This document shows, piece after piece, positions 6,765 through 13,789 of a stretch of DNA of 13,789 bases. A program made the position numbers and the translations under genes. This DNA is from Alphaproteobacteria bacterium. Lineage in GTDB: Bacteria > Pseudomonadota > Alphaproteobacteria > Sphingomonadales > Sphingomonadaceae. The stretch lies in contig VBAE01000225.1 of assembly GCA_005882415.1 (NCBI GenBank), positions 1 to 13,789 of the forward strand, given 5' to 3'. Numbering within the stretch: the stretch's first letter is position 1; each line of letters opens with the position of its first letter. Below the pieces are notes generated by a model. The model had not been told where the DNA came from and made no database searches. It saw nothing but the letters and a program-made list of their open reading frames with translations.

Positions 6765-6986
6765 ATGCGTGATCTTCACCAGTTCGAAATCGGTTTCGTC
6801 AGCGGCGCCGGAAGCTCCCCCACCCCGCCGTCCTGCGGCTGCGAGTGCCCGGAAACCGGCGGCAAGAAGCACAAGAACAACAACGGCTACGGCAACGGCC
6901 CGGAATCCGGTCCGCCCCCGGGCCATTCGGGCGATCACAACCCGCAGCTGACCACCTGGAATTCGGGACCCAAGGGTCCGCGCTAA
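6765..6986 (+). CDS. Microcin/bacteriocin-like precursor peptide with double-glycine-type leader
   Basis: The gene encodes a 73-residue peptide. Its N-terminus MRDLHQFEIGFVSGA matches the double-glycine leader consensus of class II microcins: counting back from the cleavage site, A15 is -1, G14 is -2, V12 is -4, I9 is -7, E8 is -8 and L4 is -12. The predicted mature part (residues 16-73) starts with a Pro/Ser stretch and a three-cysteine knot-like CGCEC (24-28). It continues KKHKNNNGYGNG (34-45), a GPPPGHSGDH segment and the tail TTWNSGPKGPR. It is rich in Gly, Asn and Pro, basic at the ends, and has no membrane segment. AGGAGG precedes the ATG, and a strong terminator follows 30 bp after the stop. 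Inference: it is exported and trimmed by a C39-peptidase ABC transporter. No such transporter and no immunity gene lies in this window. Confidence 0.7.
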   Translation: MRDLHQFEIGFVSGAGSSPTPPSCGCECPETGGKKHKNNNGYGNGPESGPPPGHSGDHNPQLTTWNSGPKGPR

Positions 6987-6992
6987 GCGACA

Positions 6993-7007
6993 AACCGCCT
7001 TGCGGTT
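6993..7007 (+). terminator. Small hairpin directly after the peptide gene
   Basis: AACCGC-CTT-GCGGTT, a six-base-pair stem with a three-base loop beginning six bases after the peptide stop codon. It lacks a T-run and is probably a 3' end stabiliser in tandem with the terminator that follows. Confidence 0.45.
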
Positions 7008-7016
7008 CGAGAGGAG

Positions 7017-7046
7017 CGCCCCGGCAAGCGATTGCCGGGGCGTTTT
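7017..7046 (+). terminator. Strong Rho-independent terminator of the peptide gene
   Basis: A perfect 11-bp stem CGCCCCGGCAA / TTGCCGGGGCG around the stable tetraloop GCGA (7017-7042), followed by TTTTC. It lies between the converging peptide and SCP2 genes. The T-run is on the plus-strand side, so it mainly serves the peptide gene. Confidence 0.9.
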
Positions 7047-7063
7047 CGTGTCATTGAAGGGCC

Positions 7064-7363
7064 TCAGCTCCTCAGCTTGGCCAGCACGCCCTGGAGCTGC
7101 ATCGCGTTGGACATGTCGCCTTCGACCTTGAGCTTGCCCTGCATGAACGCGGTCATGCCGTCGAGCTTACCCTCGGTCATCGCCTGCCAATCATCCCAGG
7201 AAACCTTGATCGTGGTGTCGGCCTGGCCGTCCTCCTCGGTCACCGCGCCGGCGACTCCGTCGAGCATGACCGCGCCTTCGCTTCCGAAATCGAGCTTCAC
7301 GCGCTTGTTCGGGAGGAAGGCGTTCTTCTCGTTCAGGGCAGCCGCCATTTCGCTCTTGGTCAT
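7064..7363 (-). CDS. SCP2 sterol-binding domain protein
   Basis: A 99-residue protein consisting only of the SCP2 (sterol carrier protein 2) lipid-binding fold. The diagnostic C-terminal half is EGKLDGMTAFMQGKLKVEGD (64-83), followed by MSNAMQLQGVL; the middle has IKVSWDDWQAM. Proteins of this size are thought to bind or carry acyl-CoA or other lipids in the cytoplasm. There is no signal peptide. GGGAG seven bases before the ATG supports the start. The gene is divergent from the E1/acyltransferase pair, with a LiuR-like palindrome about 32 bp upstream of its start, consistent with control alongside acyl-CoA or branched-chain metabolism. The exact ligand is unknown. Confidence 0.92.
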   Translation of the reverse strand: MTKSEMAAALNEKNAFLPNKRVKLDFGSEGAVMLDGVAGAVTEEDGQADTTIKVSWDDWQAMTEGKLDGMTAFMQGKLKVEGDMSNAMQLQGVLAKLRS

Positions 7364-7394
7364 GATCTTCTCCCGCTGGGTTGCCCCTTCCCTA

Positions 7395-7412
7395 CTTTAC
7401 GTAAACGTCAGG
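7395..7412. promoter_or_regulatory. Candidate LiuR/MerR-family operator
   Basis: CTTTACGTAAACGTCAGG contains TTTACGT-AA-ACGTCAG, close to the TTnACGTnnACGTnAA palindrome that I recall for LiuR-type MerR regulators of branched-chain amino acid and fatty acid catabolism in proteobacteria. It lies in the 114 bp between the SCP2 and E1 starts, where it could control both. One terminal position departs from symmetry. The match is from memory and not a scored search. Confidence 0.5.
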
Positions 7413-7477
7413 TCAAGTGGGGGCGACCGGAGGGAGCCCGGCTTCCCAATCCGTCGCAACCCGGTTAGTCGCGCGGC

Positions 7478-9677
<2,200 letters not shown>

Positions 9678-9685
<8 letters not shown>

Positions 9686-10715
9686 GGCGGCTTTGATCGT
9701 CTGCCCGGGCCGAGGCACCTACGGCAAGGCGGAGCTCGGCTATCTGCGCCGCCACCATGGCGACAAAGCGGCGCTGATTGCAGGCTTCGACCGGCTTCGG
9801 TCGCAGCGCGGGCAGCCAACCATCTCCGAGCTCGATGGCGCCGAGCGGTTCAGCCCCGCTCTGCACACGCGCGGCGACATCGCCTCGCCTTTGATCTTCG
9901 CCGCCTCCTACGCCGATTATCTCGCGATCGACCGCGCACGCTTTCAAGTCGCGGCGGTGACCGGCAATTCGATGGGGTGGTACACCGCACTAGCAGTCGG
10001 TGGCGCGGTAAGCGCAGAGCACGGCTTCGAAATTGTGGATGCGATGGGCGAAAACAGCCAGGCGGGAGAACCCGGCGGCCAGGTCCTCCTTACCCTCGTC
10101 GACGAGAATTGGCACGAGGCGCCGGGGCATCGCGAGACGCTGCTTGGGCTTGCCGAGGCGATCGACGCAAGGGGCGATTGCGCCCTCCACGTCTCGATCG
10201 AATTGGGCGGAATGATCGTCTTCGCCGGCAACGAAGCAGGCCTCGCCGCCCTGATCGCCGAAGCCCCGCCCGGCCCCGGCCGCGAGCCGCTCCGCCTGGT
10301 CAACCACGGCCCCTTCCACACGCCCCTGATGCGCGGCTCCTCCGAACGGGCGCTCGCCCAGCTCCCCGCCGCCTGGTTCCACGCCCCCGAAGCGCCGATG
10401 ATCGACGGCCGCGGCCATATCTGGCGCCCCTTCGCCAGCCCCTCAGCCGCGCTCCACGACTACACCTTCGCCGCCCAGATCCTCGAAACCTACCGCTTCA
10501 CCCGCTCGATCCAGGTCGCCGTCAAGGAATACGCCCCGGAGAGGATCATCCTCCTAGGCCCCGGCGACACGCTGGGCGGCGCCATCGCCCAGGCGCTGAT
10601 CGCGATCCAGTGGCGGGGATTGCGGTCGAAGTCGGACTTCCAGGAGCTGCAGGCGAAGGACCCGTTCCTCATCTCCATGGGCCGGGAAGACCAGCGCGCG
10701 CTGGTGACGCGCTAG
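9678..10715 (+). CDS. FabD-like acyltransferase lacking the malonate-binding arginine
   Basis: A 345-residue acyltransferase of the malonyl-CoA:ACP transacylase fold, longer than the usual 300-320. The nucleophile elbow is GNSMG (96-100, S98), where FabD has GHSLG; the catalytic His is H214 in NHGPFHTPLM. Two FabD landmarks are changed: the N-terminal PGQGSQ is PGRGTY (10-15), and the RGxxMQ segment carrying the malonate-binding Arg (R117 in E. coli) reads MGENSQ (123-128). This suggests an acyl group without a free carboxylate, which is inference. It starts with GTG, with GGAG seven bases before it, and overlaps the E1 gene by 8 bp, so the two are coupled. Its TAG stop lies in the arm of the large inverted repeat. 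Confidence 0.82.
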
Positions 10716-10893
10716 CCCTGCCTCCCTGCCGCGAAGCGGCGGGGAGGGGGACCACCGAAGGTGGTGGAGGGGTGACAAGGCTCGGCTTCTTCGGTTCCGA
10801 GAGAACCCACTGAACACGACGCTAGATCACCCCTCCACCACACTACGTGTGGTCCCCCTCCCCCCGAGCTGCCGCTCGCGGGGAGGCAGCTAG
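10712..10893. repeat. Large imperfect inverted repeat between converging genes (paired palindromic elements)
   Basis: Two copies of one roughly 65-base element face each other around a 51-base spacer. Left copy 10712-10775, right copy 10827-10893. Shared blocks include CTAGC, TGCCTCCC, GGGGAGGGGGACCAC and GTGGTGGAGGGGTGA. Each copy also folds on itself. The left has ACCACC-GAA-GGTGGT and a GCCGC-GAA-GCGGC hairpin; the right has ACCACAC-TAC-GTGTGGT and CGAGC-TGCC-GCTCG. The hairpin tips differ between copies but remain paired. The CTAG at each end gives the TAG stops of the two converging genes. It probably acts as a bidirectional terminator. It resembles the abundant intergenic repeats of sphingomonads, by recollection. 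Confidence 0.85.
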
Positions 10894-11396
10894 AGCCCGA
10901 ACACCGCACTGCCCTTCAAGCTCTCACCGATCAGCCGCGTCCGCTCCTGATCCCCCGCAAGCTCAGCTTCGATATAATCCCCAACCATCTGCGCCTGCGC
11001 CTCCAGCCGGGCCGAAGGGAACCGCGTCACCCCCGGCTCATAATCATACATCCGCGACGCCCGGAACCGGACCGAGGCCATGTCGCGGGCGTAGCGGATG
11101 CCGAAGCGCACCACCCCCATTCGCGCATATTGCCGGACATGGGTCATTTCGTGGAGGAAAAGGCCGCGGGCGTGGGGTTCGGCGGCGGAGAAATCGGGGC
11201 GGTAATCGGGGCCGAAATAGATACTTCGGCGAAGAGTGATCGCGGTGTTGCCGTTTTTGAAGGCGGCCATTGCGGCCGGGTTGCCATTGGCCCCGTCGAT
11301 CAGCCGCACCTGGGCATAAGGCATGTCGTTGCCGAACGCCTGCTTGGCCAGCGCAAGCTCGCCGAGCGTCAATGGTCGAGGGCCTCTCCCTGCCAT
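10890..11396 (-). CDS. Vgr-related HExxH protein, putative zincin-like
   Basis: A 168-residue protein with the zinc-metallopeptidase signature FLHEMTHVRQY (80-90; H82, E83, H86). A conserved acidic helix follows (SARLEAQAQMVGDYI, about 128-142) that could provide the third ligand. The N-terminal RPLTLGELALAKQAFG resembles sphingomonad proteins annotated as Vgr-related and, more loosely, DUF4157-like domains often found near secretion or toxin systems. There is no signal peptide or membrane segment. No type VI secretion gene is nearby, so the 'Vgr' label is not a functional statement. The ATG at 11396 has only a weak ribosome binding site. Its TAG stop is supplied by the inverted repeat. Whether it is an active peptidase is unknown. 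Confidence 0.78.
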   Translation of the reverse strand: MAGRGPRPLTLGELALAKQAFGNDMPYAQVRLIDGANGNPAAMAAFKNGNTAITLRRSIYFGPDYRPDFSAAEPHARGLFLHEMTHVRQYARMGVVRFGIRYARDMASVRFRASRMYDYEPGVTRFPSARLEAQAQMVGDYIEAELAGDQERTRLIGESLKGSAVFGL

Positions 11397-11430
11397 CAGG
11401 GGAAGCTCTGCCTTGAAGGTCCGCGGGTCA

Positions 11431-11475
11431 AGAAGGAAGCGGCGCCCGCCCCGCGCCTGGCAGGACGGGCGCCGC
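11431..11475 (-). terminator. Terminator of the CsbD gene
   Basis: On the minus strand a perfect 10-bp stem GCGGCGCCCG / CGGGCGCCGC with a 17-base loop (11439-11475) is followed by a pyrimidine-rich TTCCTTCTT. It begins 8 bp past the CsbD stop codon. It also separates CsbD from the Vgr-related gene on the same strand. Confidence 0.7.
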
Positions 11476-11482
11476 GGAATCG

Positions 11483-11650
11483 TCAGAGCTTGTTGATGAC
11501 GCCCTTGACCTTGCCCTTGAGCTCCTGGCCGGAGCCCTTCAATTTCTGGGCATCGCCTTCGTCGCGCACGGCCGGGTCGGCGCTGTGCTGCTTCATGTCG
11601 CCGATCGCCTGGTTGGCATTGCCTTTGAGCTTGTCGGTGAATTCACCCAT
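11483..11650 (-). CDS. CsbD family stress protein
   Basis: A 55-residue hydrophilic protein, MGEFTDKLKGNANQAIGDMK at the start, with the repeated KLKG / ELKGKVKG pattern typical of the CsbD family. These small charged proteins are commonly induced by general stress; their molecular role is not settled. The start at 11650 is chosen because AGGAG (11658-11662) sits seven bases before the ATG. The frame opens further upstream but that part does not look like the family. It is monocistronic, with its own terminator, and divergent from the radical SAM gene. I looked for a GGAAC-N16-17-GTT general-stress promoter and found no convincing match. Confidence 0.9.
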   Translation of the reverse strand: MGEFTDKLKGNANQAIGDMKQHSADPAVRDEGDAQKLKGSGQELKGKVKGVINKL

Positions 11651-11814
11651 TTCGATACTCCTGCACTCGCGGCGTCTTCCGGGAAGCGGAGGCCGCTTAA
11701 CGTGGATCAACAACCGTTCGCGGGCCGGGCGGTTCCTGGCCTGCGCGGGATCTGCACCGCTTTCGCGCAGCTTCGCCGCGATCCCGCCGCTCCGCCCGCC
11801 GCTAAGAAGCTCCG

Positions 11815-13269
11815 ATGCGAAGAGGCCCGCTCAAGGTAAAGTTCATCCTCCCGGCTCTGACCGAGGCGAAGAGCCCGTTCTGGCGGCCGATCAAATATTC
11901 GCTCTTCCCGCCTCTGGGCCTCGCCACCCTCGCCGCCTTCCTCCGCCCCGACGACGAGGCCGAGCTGGTCGACGACCATGTCGAGCCGCTTCGCACCGAC
12001 GATGCGCCCGATCTCGTCGTCATCCAGGTCTACATCACCAACGCCTATCGCGCCTACAGACTGGCCGACCTCTACCGAGCCAAGGGCTGCTTCGTCGCCT
12101 TGGGCGGCCTCCACGTCACCTCGCTTCCCGACGAGGCCGCGCCCCATGCCGACGCGATCTTCATCGGCCCCGGCGAGCAGACCTTCCCGCGCTTCCTCGC
12201 CGATTTCAGGGCGGGCGAGCCCCAGCAGAGATACGTCTCCACCGCCGGGCGAACGCTTGAGTGCATACCTCCCATCCGCCGCGACCTCATCCGCCGCGAG
12301 CTCTACCTCGTTCCCAATTCGATCGTCGTCACCCGCGGCTGCCCACAGCATTGCGACTTCTGCTACAAGGACGCCTTCTTCGCCGGCGGACGAAGCTTCT
12401 ACACCCAGCGGGTCGACGCCGCCCTCGCCGAGATCGATCGGCTGCCCGGCCGCCACCTCTATTTTCTCGACGACCATCTGCTCGGCGACCGCCGCTTCGC
12501 CGAGGCCTTGTTCGAGGGGATGCGCGGCATGGGACGCCTCTTCCAGGGCGCCGCCACCGTCGATTCCGTGCTTCGCGGCGACCTTATAGAGCGCGCGGCG
12601 GAGGCGGGGCTGAGGTCGCTCTTCGTCGGCTTCGAAACCTTCGACCCGGCGAACCTCCGGGCAAGCAACAAGAAGCAGAACCTCGCCCGCGACTATGCGG
12701 CGGTGGCGCGGCGCCTCAGTGATCTCGGCATCATGATCAACGGCTCCTTCGTCTTCGGAATGGACGAGGACGGGCCGGACGTGTTCGACCGCACCGTCGA
12801 CTGGGCGGTACGCAACGGAGTCACCACCGCCACCTTCCACGTCCAGACGCCCTATCCCGGGACCCGCCTCCACCAGTCGCTCGCCGCCCAGGGCCGGATC
12901 CTCAGCTCGAACTGGGACCTCTACGACACCCGCCATGTCGTCTACCGCCCTGCCCGCCTCTCCCCCGAGGCGCTGGAGGCGGGCTATCATCGCGCCTATC
13001 GCGACTTTTACGGCTGGGGGAACATCGCGCGGGGAGCGCTCGCCCACGACACCGTCCGCCACCGCGCGAAACACTTCTTCTACGCCGCCGGGTGGAAGAA
13101 GTTCGAGCCGCTCTGGGACATGGTCATCAAGGCCCGGCGCCTGCGCCGGATGACCCCACTGCTCGAAGCGGTGCTGTCGAAGGTGAGCCGGCGCGGGGAG
13201 GAGCGCGTCACAGCCCGAACGGATAAGTCTCTTCCTCCCCCCGAAGCTCCGCTCCTGCCAGCGGAGTGA
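11815..13269 (+). CDS. B12-binding-domain radical SAM protein
   Basis: A 484-residue radical S-adenosylmethionine enzyme with an N-terminal cobalamin-binding-type domain (about 1-150). Visible there are the PPLGLATLAAFL entry motif (32-43), VVIQVYIT, VALGGLHVT and IGPGEQTFPRFL. The cluster motif is C176, C180 and C183 in GCPQHCDFC (CxxxCxxC). Downstream, YFLDDHLLGD, LFVGFETFD and INGSFVFGMD are typical of the TIM-barrel half. The cobalamin-ligand motif DxHxxG is not intact (VDDHVEPL at 52-59). Relatives methylate or rearrange lipids, hopanoids, peptides or antibiotics; the substrate here is unknown. The ATG has a poor ribosome binding site. The last 20 codons lie antisense to the erythromycin-esterase gene (62 bp overlap). 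Confidence 0.87.
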   Translation: MRRGPLKVKFILPALTEAKSPFWRPIKYSLFPPLGLATLAAFLRPDDEAELVDDHVEPLRTDDAPDLVVIQVYITNAYRAYRLADLYRAKGCFVALGGLHVTSLPDEAAPHADAIFIGPGEQTFPRFLADFRAGEPQQRYVSTAGRTLECIPPIRRDLIRRELYLVPNSIVVTRGCPQHCDFCYKDAFFAGGRSFYTQRVDAALAEIDRLPGRHLYFLDDHLLGDRRFAEALFEGMRGMGRLFQGAATVDSVLRGDLIERAAEAGLRSLFVGFETFDPANLRASNKKQNLARDYAAVARRLSDLGIMINGSFVFGMDEDGPDVFDRTVDWAVRNGVTTATFHVQTPYPGTRLHQSLAAQGRILSSNWDLYDTRHVVYRPARLSPEALEAGYHRAYRDFYGWGNIARGALAHDTVRHRAKHFFYAAGWKKFEPLWDMVIKARRLRRMTPLLEAVLSKVSRRGEERVTARTDKSLPPPEAPLLPAE

Positions 13270-13789
13270 CGGCTTCCGTCTCGTCGAACCAGACCCAGGC
13301 GTCGAACTGGTTGGGGAGTACGGCCTCCGCATAATGGCTCCAGCGCTCGGTCTCGGGGCGGTAGATGACGCCGATGAAACGCTCCACCCGAGGCTCGATC
13401 AGCGCCTCCACGGCGGCGTCGTTCACTCCCGTGCGCATGTCGAGCAGGAAGCGGGGCACACCGCTGTCGTGGCACATCCTTTCGTAACTGTCGGGGAGCG
13501 AGGGGCGGACGTCCTTGAGCTCCATCGGCTCGTCCCAGTCGGTCGCCGCAGCCACCGTCCCCGTGTGGGTGCCGAAGCCGATCAGCCGCGCTTTCTCTCC
13601 GAACTTCTCCTTGGCGAGCTGGCCGATGTTCAGCTCCTCGCGCTGCTGGCCCATCTCGGTGTGGGCGGCGTTGCCGATATGGCTGTTATGCGCCCACACC
13701 ACCGCCTTGGACTGCGGGCCCTTGGCGTCGAGGATCTGGCAGAGCGTCTCGAACATGTGGGTGTCGCGCAGATTCCAGCTCTCGGCGGA
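13208..13789 (-). CDS. Erythromycin esterase family protein, C-terminal part
   Basis: The gene enters from the right edge; 193 C-terminal residues are present, beginning SAESWNLRDTHMFETL and running to the TGA at 13208. Family hallmarks are WNLRD..M, the metal/active-site-region motif VVWAHNSHIGNA, a GxGTHTGTV stretch and the C-terminal TYPFGL. Members hydrolyse macrolide lactones in a few clinical cases (EreA/EreB), but most environmental homologues have unknown substrates, so resistance should not be assumed. The gene converges on the radical SAM gene and overlaps its end by 62 bp. The N-terminal half, and any fused domain, lies outside the window. Confidence 0.9.
   Translation of the reverse strand, partial: SAESWNLRDTHMFETLCQILDAKGPQSKAVVWAHNSHIGNAAHTEMGQQREELNIGQLAKEKFGEKARLIGFGTHTGTVAAATDWDEPMELKDVRPSLPDSYERMCHDSGVPRFLLDMRTGVNDAAVEALIEPRVERFIGVIYRPETERWSHYAEAVLPNQFDAWVWFDETEAVTPLAGAELRGEEETYPFGL

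Noticed and set aside
10712..10893. CRISPR array or insertion sequence at the repeated region
   Set aside because: There are only two copies in inverted orientation, with no regular spacers, no transposase frame and no target duplication that I can see.
11651..11720. EcfG-type general stress promoter before the CsbD gene
   Set aside because: A GAAC and a CGTT are present on the minus strand, but the spacing is too short and the first G of GGAAC is missing.
11707..13332. A 541-codon minus-strand frame opposite the radical SAM gene
   Set aside because: This is a shadow frame; the plus strand has an intact CxxxCxxC enzyme and the antisense product has no domain.
13208..13789. Macrolide resistance gene
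   Set aside because: Only the C-terminal part is present. The family is broad and mostly uncharacterised in environmental bacteria, and no mobile or resistance context surrounds it.

Overview
The window is GC-rich DNA from an alphaproteobacterium, most likely a sphingomonad. The pointers are the FYDLN-domain / aroA / cmk order, the GC-rich codon use, a 'Vgr-related' HExxH protein of the sphingomonad type, and a paired palindromic intergenic repeat of the GGGGAGGGGGACCAC type that I recall from these genomes. This placement is inference from gene content; no rRNA or tRNA is present to confirm it.

Layout. (1) Positions 1-2195: a truncated FYDLN/TIGR02300 gene runs off the left edge and is divergent from aroA-cmk (shikimate pathway and CMP kinase, ATGA overlap). 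The rpsA gene that often follows cmk is absent. (2) Positions 2185-5717, minus strand: a compact five-gene run with overlapping or short junctions. In order of transcription it is scoA, scoB (succinyl-CoA:3-ketoacid CoA transferase), a secreted metallo-beta-lactamase-fold protein resembling N-acyl-homoserine lactonases, a 103-residue hypothetical and a zinc-independent quinone-reductase-like MDR enzyme. (3) Positions 5864-6610: a 2-oxoglutarate/Fe(II) dioxygenase starting at TTG, closed by a terminator. (4) Positions 6765-7042: a 73-residue peptide gene with its own strong ribosome binding site, structured leader and strong terminator. Its N-terminus matches the double-glycine leader of class II microcins and other peptides matured by C39 peptidases. 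It is the best candidate here for something undescribed. (5) Positions 7064-10715: an SCP2-domain gene divergent from a fused E1 alpha-beta 2-oxoacid dehydrogenase, which overlaps by 8 bp an atypical FabD-like acyltransferase lacking the malonate-binding arginine. A LiuR-like palindrome lies in the divergent promoter region. (6) Positions 10712-10893: a large imperfect inverted repeat whose two arms supply the stop codons of the two converging genes. (7) Positions 10890-13789: a Vgr-related HEMTH protein and a CsbD stress protein on the minus strand, a B12-binding-type radical SAM protein on the plus strand, and the C-terminal part of an erythromycin-esterase-family protein on the minus strand, overlapping the radical SAM gene by 62 bp tail to tail.

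Functionally the window mixes housekeeping genes with lipid and acyl metabolism (scoAB, SCP2, E1 plus acyltransferase, MDR reductase) and some small or accessory functions (microcin-like peptide, lactonase-like enzyme, radical SAM protein, CsbD). There are no transposases, integrases, CRISPR arrays or RNA genes that I can see. No gene-free stretch exceeds 300 bases; the longest are the repeat between 10716 and 10889 and the peptide leader region 6611-6764.
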